Of a stretch of 12,349 nucleotides of DNA, positions 1 to 7,669 are shown one piece after another. The position numbers and the translations under genes were made by a program. Position 1 is the stretch's first letter. The number at the start of each line of letters is the position of its first letter. The stretch comes from Actinomycetes bacterium. GTDB taxonomy: Bacteria > Actinomycetota > Thermoleophilia > Gaiellales > Gaiellaceae. The stretch is taken from assembly GCA_025350775.1 (NCBI GenBank), contig JANXXF010000197.1:1-12349 (forward strand), in the 5' to 3' direction. The notes beneath the pieces are model-generated. The model was not told where the DNA came from. It made no database searches and saw nothing but the letters and a program-made list of their open reading frames with translations.

Positions 1-1368
1 CCGGCCCCGACCCTCACGTATCAGTGGCAGCGTTGCGACTCGACTGGCGCAGCCTGCAGCAACATCCCGCTTGCCACGGCGCAGCGGTACACACTGGTTG
101 CCTCCGACGTGGGCGGGCGCGTCCAGGTCGTGGTGACCGCCGCGAACGCCGGCGGGACGTCATCGCACGCTTCGAGTCCGACGTCGGTCGTCACCGGTCC
201 TCCGGTCAGCGTGTCGCCGCCCACAGTGAGTGGCAGCCTGCTCGTCGGCCAGACGCTCTCCGTGACCACCGGTTCCTGGGGCGGCGCCCCCGTACCGAGG
301 TTCGCCTATCAGTGGAAGCGCTGCGATGCGCAAGGCAACGGCTGTGCCGCGATCCCGGGTGCCACGAGCGCCAACTACGCCGCCGCCGCCGCCGACGCGA
401 GCCACCGCCTGACCGCGACCGTTACCGCCACCAACCCGGTCGGCTCGGGGAGCGTCACCTCGGCGCCGACCAGCGCAATTGCTCCCCTCGTCCTCCCAGC
501 CAACACAGCGCATCCGACGATCTCGGGCGTTCACGCGGTCGGCCGATCGCTGACGGCAAACCCCGGGATCTGGCGTGGCACACCGCCGATCTCCTTCAGC
601 TACGTGTGGCAGCGCTGCAACTACGACGGAGCAGCTTGCTTGACCGTTGCGGGAGCGACGAGCCAGACGTACGCCCTCGTCGCGGCCGACTTCAACCACC
701 GCCTCCAGGTCGTGGTGAGCGCAGCCAATAGCGTCGGACACAGCTCGAGTAGCTCCGGGCAAACCTCGACCATCCAGGGCGGCCCGATCCTCACCGAGCA
801 ACCGACCCTGCTCGGCACCATCCGGCTCGGCCAGACGATCTACCTCAGCACAGGCGGATGGCTGGGCAGCGACCCCATCACATTCACCTATCGGTGGCAG
901 CGCTGCAACACGACAGGCACCGCCTGCCAGGACATCCCGGGCGCAACAAACCAGTCATACCAGCCCGGACTGGCCGATATCGGCAGCACGCTGCGCGGCG
1001 TCATCACCGCAACCAACCCGCTCGGCGTCGTCTCACAACTGACGTCCGCCAGCGCCCCGGTGCCCGCCAACCCGCAGGCACCACGCTTCAGCGAGTCGCC
1101 CGGGCTCACGGGTCGCGGCGTCGTCGGAGACGTTCTGCACGTCGATGGAGCATCGATTCTGGGCACGCCACCTGCGACGCTCGCCTACCAGTGGCAACGC
1201 TGCACCCAGACGTCCGACAGATGCGCTGACATCCCGGCAGCGCGCGGCCCCGCCTACCGGATCAGAACTGGTGACACCAGCAGCGTCCTTCGCGCGGTCG
1301 TGACCGCGACAAACACGATGGGAGCATCAACGACCAGGTCGCTGCCGACCGAGCCGGTGACCGGCCGA
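1..1368 (+). repeat. Tandem Ig-like domain repeats (protein level, about 90 codons each)
   Basis: Successive repeats fall at about 1-195 (partial), 211-480, 487-777, 784-1065 and 1075-1368. The best-conserved DNA encodes the YQWQRC block (near 28, 310, 607, 892 and 1189) and the VTATN block. The units have diverged at DNA level, so this is an old duplication and not a recent microsatellite-like expansion. The last unit is the most divergent: the glycine between its cysteines is lost and GAT becomes ARG. Confidence 0.8.
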
Positions 1369-1710
1369 GGCATGACGCTCTTGACGATCGGCCAGAGCAC
1401 CCAACACCTCGACCCGAACAGGACCATCGTCCGTCTAGCCCTGCTCGCGCTGCGTGGCCTTCGGGGCGTCAGCGTATGGCTCGCGCTCGACGTGCAGCGC
1501 ACGAGCGGATGGCACCGAATCGCGCTCCTTCGTGTCACCTCGGGCCCCGGGCCGGCCCCGAAGATCGTCGCGTTCGACGTCCGCGCGACTACGGCCGCAG
1601 CTCGTATCTCGATCCGCTGGCGCAACGCCACGGGTCGCATCAACAAGACCGTGTACATCGCAGACACGACCACACTGAGACCCGAGACACCTGCCCCACC
1701 TGCAACCTGA
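1..1710 (+). CDS. Ig-like repeat secreted/surface protein, 3' part (5' end outside window)
   Basis: The reading frame is open from the first base and ends at TGA 1708-1710, so at least 569 residues are seen and the start lies upstream. The visible part is about four and a half tandem Ig-like repeats of roughly 90 residues, then a beta-rich C-terminal region of about 110 residues (from about 1369) that I do not recognise. Each repeat has the pattern PxxSGxxxxGxxL, then (F/L)xYxWQRC, about six residues, C, then IPGATxxxY and VTATNxxG. The two cysteines in each repeat (RCDSTGAAC, RCDAQGNGC, RCNYDGAAC, RCNTTGTAC, RCTQTSDRC) probably form a local disulfide, which implies an exported protein. No LPxTG motif or C-terminal membrane anchor is seen. 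Such repeats are common in large extracellular proteins of Thermoleophilia (family knowledge). The role is unknown; adhesion or envelope structure is a guess. Confidence 0.85.
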   Translation, partial: PAPTLTYQWQRCDSTGAACSNIPLATAQRYTLVASDVGGRVQVVVTAANAGGTSSHASSPTSVVTGPPVSVSPPTVSGSLLVGQTLSVTTGSWGGAPVPRFAYQWKRCDAQGNGCAAIPGATSANYAAAAADASHRLTATVTATNPVGSGSVTSAPTSAIAPLVLPANTAHPTISGVHAVGRSLTANPGIWRGTPPISFSYVWQRCNYDGAACLTVAGATSQTYALVAADFNHRLQVVVSAANSVGHSSSSSGQTSTIQGGPILTEQPTLLGTIRLGQTIYLSTGGWLGSDPITFTYRWQRCNTTGTACQDIPGATNQSYQPGLADIGSTLRGVITATNPLGVVSQLTSASAPVPANPQAPRFSESPGLTGRGVVGDVLHVDGASILGTPPATLAYQWQRCTQTSDRCADIPAARGPAYRIRTGDTSSVLRAVVTATNTMGASTTRSLPTEPVTGRGMTLLTIGQSTQHLDPNRTIVRLALLALRGLRGVSVWLALDVQRTSGWHRIALLRVTSGPGPAPKIVAFDVRATTAAARISIRWRNATGRINKTVYIADTTTLRPETPAPPAT

Positions 1711-1717
1711 CGCCCGG

Positions 1718-1741
1718 ACCCGTCAGTGGGGCCTGACCGGT
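1718..1741 (+). terminator. Hairpin downstream of the Ig-repeat gene
   Basis: Seven bases after the stop codon, ACCCGTCAG (1718-1726) and CTGACCGGT (1733-1741) pair over nine positions with one mismatch, around the 6-base loop TGGGGC. No T-run follows. That is common for actinobacterial terminators, but it keeps the call tentative. Confidence 0.45.
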
Positions 1742-1943
1742 CACGTGCGATCGCTCGTATCGACGGGCGCAGCAGAGCCGCAACCTCGTCCGGGGGGAGA
1801 CGCAGGTGTCTGGTGGACGAGTCGTCGCTCGCTTGCCAAGTGCTCGAGCAGGCCAACCGTGGCCGTCGAGCGGTTCGCCGAGACACCGGGTGACCAGCGC
1901 ATGCACAGCGAACACGCTTCCACGACTGCCCCCTCGGGGCGAG

Positions 1944-2276
1944 TTACCCGATTACGATCAGGTACGCGCCGCCACCGACCGCTGCAACTCCGGTCGACAA
2001 GAGGACGAGCCACGGGAGCAGGTGCTGACGAACGAGCCGATTCGCGCACCACAGGAGCAACTCGACAGCGACCTCCGTGCCCGCGCGATGCTGGTGCGGA
2101 AGCCGCACGGTGAGGCGCTCAAGCGCGCGCAGACGCCTCTCTCGCGTATTCCGCCACAGCAGGAGCAATCCAAGCGCGGGAACGCCGGCAACAACCGCGA
2201 GAGCACCAACGCAGACGAGTGCGATCCCTCCCGCGAGCGTCCACGCGAGTGCAAGCAACTCCGGGGATAGGAACAT
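1944..2276 (-). CDS. Small hypothetical membrane protein (110 aa)
   Basis: I do not recognise this family. From ATG 2276 it reads 110 residues to TAA 1944. It has a long hydrophobic stretch at about 5-41 (LLALAW...ALGLLLLW, enough for one or two helices), a basic loop RNTRERRLRALERL at 42-55, and a C-terminal helix at about 86-109 (LLPWLVLLSTGVAAV...). Third codon positions are mostly G or C, as in real genes of this genome. The start is uncertain. The ATG has no clear Shine-Dalgarno, the frame is open far upstream, and a TTG at 2327 or 2282 is possible; starting upstream would give a better-formed first helix. The 71-residue membrane protein upstream on the same strand ends 272 bases before it, so cotranscription is possible but unproven. 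Confidence 0.5.
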   Translation of the reverse strand: MFLSPELLALAWTLAGGIALVCVGALAVVAGVPALGLLLLWRNTRERRLRALERLTVRLPHQHRAGTEVAVELLLWCANRLVRQHLLPWLVLLSTGVAAVGGGAYLIVIG

Positions 2277-2548
2277 GGTCAACGCGATGCCAAGAACGGT
2301 ATCGACGCGCTCGACACTCCGACGCAACCCCCGCCGCGAACCTAGCCGCGACAGCTCGCCGCCGGGATCGACTCGCTGGGAGCGAATGCGAAAGCCCGAG
2401 CCGGCAGCGGCTTCGTGAACGGGCGGCCCCGTCGATCCCGGCGAGCGCGAGCAAGTGCTCGGGGTGGTGTTGCTGACCCGTGTAGCGCGCGGCTCCGAGG
2501 ATTGCCCGGCCGTGCAGGCGGTACCGGCTGGCCTGGATCGACCTGGGC

Positions 2549-2764
2549 TCAGCGGGGTGGCCGGCGCGCGGCGAGCGTGCGGCGGGCCCGGCTGATGCGG
2601 GCCTTCGTCCAGCTGGCGACGGCCAGTCGGGCGGTGAGGAACGTGATGCATGCCGCCAGGGTCGCGGTCGCGCTTCCGTTCGGTGAGAACGCGATCCCGG
2701 CGAACCCGGCGCAGGCGATAGGGCCAATGACCTGCTGCCCGATCGAGCGAGCGTACCGTCTCAT
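2549..2764 (-). CDS. Small hypothetical two-helix membrane protein (71 aa)
   Basis: ATG 2764 to TGA 2549, 71 residues, family not recognised. There are two short hydrophobic segments, about 12-28 (VIGPIACAGFAGIAF) and 33-50 (ATATLAACITFLTARLAVA), between a basic N-terminus (MRRYARS) and a very basic tail (KARISRARRTLAARRPPR). This suggests a hairpin in the membrane with both ends in the cytosol. About 85% of third codon positions are G or C, which supports coding. The ribosome binding site is weak. It is divergent from the PRC/MgtE-N gene, whose start is 210 bases away, so the two promoters would share 2765-2974. Confidence 0.5.
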   Translation of the reverse strand: MRRYARSIGQQVIGPIACAGFAGIAFSPNGSATATLAACITFLTARLAVASWTKARISRARRTLAARRPPR

Positions 2765-2974
2765 CTCGATGGATGGTAGCCCGCGATCGACGTTCCGCCC
2801 CCTCGCTCTGTTCTGCGGCGCGACGCGATCGATCGAGCGAGGCTCACCCTGGGTTCACCATTGTGTCACCGGCTCGTTGTCGGCTTCTTACCCCGGTGCG
2901 AGCTGTGGGAAGCGATGCTGCAGTGGTCTGCAGGCCTGGCGGGAATGCGTCATGGCACTTAGGCTCTCGTCACG

Positions 2975-4225
2975 ATGGACATTCGGATCGCACATCTCTC
3001 CTCGCTCGTGGGCAGCCCGTTGGTCGACTCTCATGGTGAGCGGCTCGGCACGGTCGACGACCTGATTGTCAGGCTGGATGCCGAGTATCCGCCGATCACC
3101 GGGTTGAAGGCGCGTATCGGGGGCCGCGAAGTCTTCGTGCCGGCCGATCGGATCGCGCTGCTGGAGCCCGGTCGTGTCCAGTTGGCCGGGGAGAAGTTGC
3201 ATCTCGGGAAGTTCGAACGGCGCGAGGGCGAGATTCTCCTTGCGCAGGACCTGCTCGGTGGCCGCTTGATCAATCTCGTGAGCGCGCGCTTGGCGAGCGC
3301 TAGTGATGTCGAGCTTGCACAGGTTGATGGCTGGTGGCGCGTGGTCGGTGCGGACTTGAGCCGGCGCGGTGCGCTGAGGCGCTTTCTGCCGCGCCGTGTG
3401 GGCGGGCCGGCTGATCCTCGGGAGATCGTGGATTGGTCCAGTCTTGCGCCGTTTGTCGGGCATGTGCCGTCGGCGCGGCTGTCGATTCCGCACGAGAAGC
3501 TGTCGCGGTTGCATCCGGCGCAGATCGCTGATCTCGTCGAGGCGGCCTCTCATGATGAGGGTGAGGAGATCATCGAGGCTGTCGGCCAGGATGCCGAGCT
3601 CGAGGCCGATGTCTTCGAGGAGCTCGACACCGCCCATCAGGTCGAGTTCGTCGAGGAGCGCTCCGATCAGGAGACCGCTGAGCTGCTTTCTTCGATGGCC
3701 GCCGACGACGCTGCCGACCTCGTCGCCGAGCTCGATCAGGACCGGCGCGAGACGATTCTCCGCCTGCTGCCGATCGCAAGCCAACAGAAGGTGCGGATGC
3801 TGCTCGGCTTCAATCCGGCGACCGCCGGCGGGCTGATGAGCCCCGACTTCCTCTGCCTCGGCGAGCAGACGACGGTCGACGCGGCAAGAGCGCCGATCGG
3901 TGAGTCGCAGCTCCCGGAGGAGGCGCTCGCCAACGTCTTCACCCACGACGCCGACGGTGTCCTGACCGGTGTGGTGTCCGCCGCCGCATTGCTGCGCGCC
4001 GACCCTGGTGTCGCACTTGCTGATCTTGCTCGTCGCCGCCCCGCCGGCTTGCCGCCCGAGGCGGACCTCCCCGAGGTCGCGCGGCTGCTGACCGACTTCA
4101 ACCTGACGGCGGTCGCGGTCGTCGACGAGGACGGCCGGATGATCGGGATCGTCACCGTCGACGACGTGCTCGAGGTCATCATCCCCGATGACTGGAAGCG
4201 CCGCTTCCTGGCCGAGGCGGAGTAG
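2975..4225 (+). CDS. PRC-barrel / MgtE N-terminal / CBS domain protein (soluble, no transport domain)
   Basis: A 416-residue cytosolic protein. A PRC-barrel-like domain lies at about 8-75 (HLSSLVGSPLVDSHGERLG, then VDDLIVRL) with a second at about 88-128. An MgtE intracellular N-domain follows at about 170-290 (LSRLHPAQIADLVEA, a run of acidic helical repeats, then FNPATAGGLMSPDF, the usual hinge into the CBS module). CBS repeats occupy about 290-405 (VDEDGRMIGIVTVDDVLEVI). In true MgtE channels these domains sense cytosolic Mg2+ and gate a C-terminal five-helix pore (family knowledge). Here the protein stops after the CBS module, so it is a stand-alone sensor or regulator. Its neighbour 146 bases downstream is an NRAMP-family transporter, the likely partner (inference). 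ATG 2975 has only a weak ribosome binding site; I see no better start in frame. Confidence 0.85.
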   Translation: MDIRIAHLSSLVGSPLVDSHGERLGTVDDLIVRLDAEYPPITGLKARIGGREVFVPADRIALLEPGRVQLAGEKLHLGKFERREGEILLAQDLLGGRLINLVSARLASASDVELAQVDGWWRVVGADLSRRGALRRFLPRRVGGPADPREIVDWSSLAPFVGHVPSARLSIPHEKLSRLHPAQIADLVEAASHDEGEEIIEAVGQDAELEADVFEELDTAHQVEFVEERSDQETAELLSSMAADDAADLVAELDQDRRETILRLLPIASQQKVRMLLGFNPATAGGLMSPDFLCLGEQTTVDAARAPIGESQLPEEALANVFTHDADGVLTGVVSAAALLRADPGVALADLARRRPAGLPPEADLPEVARLLTDFNLTAVAVVDEDGRMIGIVTVDDVLEVIIPDDWKRRFLAEAE

Positions 4226-4254
4226 GGATGGACCGTGACCAGCCCCCGAGTCGC

Positions 4255-4270
4255 CGGCGCGAGCGCGCCG
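4255..4270 (+). terminator. GC-rich hairpin after the MgtE-N/CBS gene
   Basis: CGGCGC (4255-4260) and GCGCCG (4265-4270) form a perfect 6-bp stem with the loop GAGC, 29 bases after the stop. No T-run follows. It may be an attenuating or processing hairpin between two cotranscribed genes and not a full stop. Confidence 0.3.
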
Positions 4271-4371
4271 CACCGGCACGGCGCGCCCTCACGCCGCTCG
4301 AGAAGTGAGAGCCGCAGGCGCGACCTGGCTTCGCCCCAGGGTGGCATCAGCCAGAACGTGGGCTCCGGTCG

Positions 4372-6027
4372 ATGAGCACCGACGACCACGGCGTCGATTC
4401 CGCCCCGGTCAATGAAGTAGCGACCGGCATCCCGCCGGTGCTCGACCCGGCGCACGTCGGTGACATTCGCGGCGCGCTGGGAACGATCCGCCAGCACGAC
4501 ATGCCACCCCGCCGACCTCGGCGTCGGCAGTTGCTCGCGCTGCTGGCAATCATGGGTCCCGGGCTGATCGTGATGGTCGGCGACAACGATGCCGGCGGCG
4601 TCTCGACCTACACGCAGGCCGGCCAGAACTTCGGCACCAGCCTGCTCTGGACACTGCTCCTGCTCGTGCCGGTCGTGATCGTGAACCAGGAGATGGTCGT
4701 TCGGCTCGGCGCGGTCACCGGTGTCGGGCACGCCCGCCTGATCTTCGAGCGCTTCGGCCGTTTCTGGGGGCTGTTCTCGGTTGGCGACCTCTTCATCCTC
4801 AACTTCTTGACGATCGTCACCGAGTTCATCGGCGTCGACCTATCGCTCGGCTACCTAGGCGTCAGCAAGTACATCTCCGTCCCCCTCGCCGCCGTGCTCC
4901 TGGTCGCGATGACCGCGACCGGGAGCTTCCAGCGCTGGGAACGGTTCATGTACGCGTTCATCGTCGGGAACTTCCTCGTCATCCCACTGATCGTCTACGC
5001 GCACCCGCACGGCGGCTCGATCGCTCACGACTTCGTCGTCCCGCACGTCACCGGCGGCGTCAACTCGACCGCCGTCCTCTTGATCATCGCGATCGTCGGC
5101 ACAACGGTCGCACCATGGCAGCTGTTCTTCCAGCAGTCGAACATCATCGACAAGCGGATCACGCCGCGGTGGATCAACTACGAGCGCGCCGACACCGTGA
5201 TCGGCTCGATCGTCGTCGTCGTCGGCGCAGCCGCCCTGATGATCGCCTCCGCCTCCGCATTCCACAGCACCGCACTGTTCGGCCACTTCACCGACGCGCG
5301 CGGCGTCGCGGTTGGCCTCGACCACTACCTGGGCAGGGCAGCAGCGACGATCTTCGCAGTCATCCTGCTCAACGCGTCGATCATCGGCGCAGCCGCAGTC
5401 ACGCTCTCCACCTCCTACGCCTTCGGCGACAGCTTCGGCACCAGCCATTCGCTGCACCGTAGCTGGAAGGACGAGAAGTTCTTCTACGGCACCTTCGCCG
5501 GCCTCGTCGCGCTCGCCGCCGGCATCGTCCTCATCCCCGGCGCACCACTCGGCCTCGTCACAACCTCCGTGCAAGCACTAGCCGGTGTCCTCCTACCGAG
5601 CGCGACCGCGTTCCTGGTCATGCTCTGCAACGACCATCACGTCCTCGGCCCCTGGGTCAACAAGCCCTGGCTGAACGCCGTCGCCACCCTCATCGTCGGG
5701 ACACTCCTGATGCTCTCCGGCATCCTCGTCGTCACCACCATCTTCCCGCACATCAACGTCACGATCCTGCTGATAGCACTCGGCTCGGTCTTCGCTCTCG
5801 CCGTCACCGGGATGGGAGTCGCATCGCTCCGCTCCGGCCGCAGTAAGGCGCCGACACCCGTCTATCGCGTACCCCGTGAGATGTGGACGATGCCACCGCT
5901 CGCGCTGCTCGAGAAGCCCGAATGGTCACGCGGGCGCAAACTCGGAATGACCGCCATGCGGGGCTACCTCATGGTCGCCGTCCTGCTCCTTCTCGTCAAG
6001 GCCATCCAACTCGGCCTCGGCAAGTAG
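4372..6027 (+). CDS. NRAMP-family divalent metal transporter, NRMT-like (probable Mg2+)
   Basis: A 551-residue membrane protein with about 11 hydrophobic helices and a cytosolic N-terminus of about 52 residues that is long for the family. The helix 1 motif is MGPGLIVMVGDNDAGG (61-76): the conserved metal-binding aspartate remains (D73), but DPGN of classical NRAMPs reads DAGG, so the asparagine ligand is glycine (G76). Helix 6 reads VAPWQLFFQQS (246-256) in place of the classical MPHN motif, so the methionine that favours Mn/Fe is alanine (A247) and the following histidine is tryptophan (W249). This pattern matches the NRAMP-related magnesium transporters (NRMT), of which the Eggerthella lenta protein is the studied example. 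An MgtE-type Mg2+ sensor gene beside it supports the same reading. ATG 4372 has a weak ribosome binding site (GGGCTCC upstream). Mn2+ transport cannot be excluded. Confidence 0.85.
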   Translation: MSTDDHGVDSAPVNEVATGIPPVLDPAHVGDIRGALGTIRQHDMPPRRPRRRQLLALLAIMGPGLIVMVGDNDAGGVSTYTQAGQNFGTSLLWTLLLLVPVVIVNQEMVVRLGAVTGVGHARLIFERFGRFWGLFSVGDLFILNFLTIVTEFIGVDLSLGYLGVSKYISVPLAAVLLVAMTATGSFQRWERFMYAFIVGNFLVIPLIVYAHPHGGSIAHDFVVPHVTGGVNSTAVLLIIAIVGTTVAPWQLFFQQSNIIDKRITPRWINYERADTVIGSIVVVVGAAALMIASASAFHSTALFGHFTDARGVAVGLDHYLGRAAATIFAVILLNASIIGAAAVTLSTSYAFGDSFGTSHSLHRSWKDEKFFYGTFAGLVALAAGIVLIPGAPLGLVTTSVQALAGVLLPSATAFLVMLCNDHHVLGPWVNKPWLNAVATLIVGTLLMLSGILVVTTIFPHINVTILLIALGSVFALAVTGMGVASLRSGRSKAPTPVYRVPREMWTMPPLALLEKPEWSRGRKLGMTAMRGYLMVAVLLLLVKAIQLGLGK

Positions 6028-6053
6028 AGCCGCGAGGCACGGTGAGACGGAGC

Positions 6054-6071
6054 CCTCTGCTTCCGCGGAGG
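6054..6071 (+). terminator. Terminator hairpin of the NRAMP gene
   Basis: CCTCTGC (6054-6060), loop TTCC, GCGGAGG (6065-6071): a 7-bp stem with one G-T pair, 26 bases after the stop codon. There is no T-run. It suggests the downstream DUF1003 gene has its own promoter. Confidence 0.5.
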
Positions 6072-6164
6072 TCGAGGTTGACGAGATCGGGTCGACTCCA
6101 ACCCCCGTCTCGCCGACGACCATCGGTGAACGGAACCGCGCTCGAGCCCGTATCGTCCGTTCGT

Positions 6165-6178
6165 TGAGCGGCCGCTCA
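6165..6178. promoter_or_regulatory. 14-bp perfect palindrome upstream of the DUF1003 gene
   Basis: TGAGCGGCCGCTCA is perfectly self-complementary and lies 11 bases before the Shine-Dalgarno of the DUF1003 gene. The form (TGAGCGnnCGCTCA) resembles operators of TetR-type repressors, but no such regulator is in the window. In RNA it could also fold next to the ribosome binding site. Confidence 0.35.
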
Positions 6179-6203
6179 GCTCGCCGACCGGAGGGGAATG
6201 TCC

Positions 6204-6638
6204 GTGAATTCAACGCCGAAGGTTGTCCATCGACTCGTCCTCTCCGAGCATCACCGGGGGCCGAGCCTGCTCGACAAGATCGCGGACCGCGTCAATCGCT
6301 TCGTCGGCTCGATGTGGGTATTCGTCTTCGTGACGTTCGCGATCGTCGTCTGGCTCTTCGCCGGCAATGTCGTCGGCTTCGACAAGACGCCCTGGCCGCT
6401 CCTGCTGACGATCCTCAACCTGCCACAGCTCTCGATCATGATCTCGCTCCAGGTAAGCGCCAATCTCGCCCAGCGGACGAGCGACGCCCGGGCGCTTGCC
6501 GACCACGAGACGATCCTCACCCTGCATCAGCTCAGCACGCAGCAGCTCGAGATCCTCGAGGGACAGAACAAGGTCCTCGACCTTCTGAAAGAAGCCGTCG
6601 CCGCGACAGTGGATAGCCCGCCGCGAGCAAGCGCATGA
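6204..6638 (+). CDS. DUF1003 family membrane protein
   Basis: A 144-residue protein with the DUF1003 layout: a basic amphipathic lead-in (ADRVNRFVGSMW), helix 1 at about 39-58 (VFVFVTFAIVVWLFAGNVVG), a short loop with FDKTPWP, helix 2 at about 64-84 (LLTILNLPQLSIMISLQVSA), and a long cytosolic helical tail (RTSDARALADHETILTLHQLSTQQLEILEGQ). The biochemical role is unknown. Members often sit beside MgtE-N/CBS and metal-transport genes in actinobacteria, as here, so a link to metal homeostasis is reasonable (inference). Start choice: GGAGGGG at 6190-6196 lies 7-9 bases before GTG 6204 but only 1-3 bases before ATG 6198, so GTG is preferred; ATG would add two residues. The gene converges on the ABC remnant, ending 34 bases from it. 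Confidence 0.8.
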   Translation: MNSTPKVVHRLVLSEHHRGPSLLDKIADRVNRFVGSMWVFVFVTFAIVVWLFAGNVVGFDKTPWPLLLTILNLPQLSIMISLQVSANLAQRTSDARALADHETILTLHQLSTQQLEILEGQNKVLDLLKEAVAATVDSPPRASA

Positions 6639-6672
6639 CCACAACCTGCTCGACCGGCCAGGCCCGGGCTGC

Positions 6673-7589
6673 TCAACGACCCGGCACCGGCGAGGGTCGC
6701 GTGTCGACGAGCTCGAGGCAGCGTGTGAGGGGGCCTCTGACGCTTTCGACGCTGATGCCGAGGTCGATCAATGCTTCGGCGGCGCGGGCTGCGCGCTCGG
6801 TGAGCAGGTAGAGCGAGAGGATCATTCCGGCGCGGTGGAGTGACCAGCCTCCGCCGACGAGGACGACAGCGATCGGGACGAGTCCGGCCGTCGCGTAGGA
6901 GCCGTAGCCGGCGACGGCGTGGGCGATGGCAAGGCGGACGTCCGCGATGCGTAGCTGCTCGGCCGAGGCAGGGAGGCGATCGGAGAGCTCAGAGGCCGGA
7001 AGTGCCGCGTTGTCGACGGCGGCGGCGAGCTGCTGGAGTGCCTCTTGTCGGGCGGTACTGGTCGCGGCGACGCGACCCTGCCCCAGCCGGGAGAGCCCCG
7101 TGGCGATGGCGATCGCAACTGCTACCGCCGCGGCGGCCGACGAGATAAGGAATCCGATCGCGACGAGCCCGGCCGCGAACTCGAACAGGGCGATGGTGCC
7201 GGCGTCAAGTGCGCCGACGACGATCCCTTCGACGCTCTCGACGTCGGAGACGAAGCGCACTGAGATACCGGGTCGGGGTGCCTGCCCGCGCATCCCGCGG
7301 CCATCGCGACGCGCAGGTCGCGAAAGACCCGAGCTGCTGCCGAGGCGTGGAGCACGTCGGAGAGCGCGTAAGCGACCGCACCGACCGCGACGGCCGCGAT
7401 CACGGCAGTGCCCCACCACCAGACTGCGACGCCGCCGTGCCCGACGAGCGCGTCGACGAGCCGACCGAGCGCGATCGGCTGGAGCGTCCCTGCGAGCGAG
7501 CCGAGGATGCTCAGGGCGAGGAATCGCGCCGATCTGGCGCCGGGCGGGCCGGGCGAGCGCTGCGAGCCGCCGCCAAGGGAGAGGGACAC
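6673..7589 (-). pseudogene. ABC exporter transmembrane-domain remnant, frameshifted and lacking the ATPase domain
   Basis: Reading on the minus strand, about 7589-7310 encodes the start of an ABC exporter membrane domain (ARFLALSILGSLAGTLQPIA, LGRLVDALV, then ARVFRDLRVAM). The homology then continues in another frame from about 7290 down to TGA 6673 (ISVRFVSDVESVEGIVVGAL, further hydrophobic helices, and the pre-ATPase linker LTRCLELVDTRP). Between RDLR and SDVE the spacing is about seven residues shorter than usual, so a deletion of about 20 bases with a frameshift is likely, not a single-base error. No Walker A, signature or Walker B sequence follows: the frame stops where the nucleotide-binding domain should begin, and a convergent gene starts 34 bases on. 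A possible old start is GTG 7589, without a ribosome binding site. The gene cannot make a working transporter alone. Confidence 0.65.
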
Positions 7590-7639
7590 GAAGGGACGGG
7601 GTCGCCTCGTCGCCGGTGTCGCGTGGCGCCGGAGCGGCC

Positions 7640-7667
7640 CCGTCCCTCGCAGATGCCATCGGGACGG
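7640..7667 (-). terminator. Hairpin just after the 19-aa lysine-rich gene
   Basis: CCGTCCC and GGGACGG (7640-7646 and 7661-7667) pair perfectly over 7 bp around a 14-base loop that can itself form a short GAT/ATC stem. The hairpin begins two bases after the TAA at 7670. This is a good candidate for a dedicated terminator. Confidence 0.5.
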
Positions 7668-7669
7668 CG

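Noticed and set aside
2288..2548. Possible mobile-element trace between the two small membrane protein genes
   Set aside because: I looked for inverted repeats, transposase motifs and target duplications and saw none; the 272-base interval holds nothing I can support.
2282..2651. Upstream extension of the 110-aa membrane protein frame to a 235-codon ORF
   Set aside because: The extension is low-complexity, rich in Arg, Pro and Ser, and has no domain pattern, which suggests an open but non-coding GC-rich frame. Only a short extension to TTG 2327 is plausible.
4855..5574. Acidic minus-strand ORF rich in Asp and Gly
   Set aside because: It is antisense to the NRAMP gene and arises from valine/isoleucine/alanine codons read in reverse.
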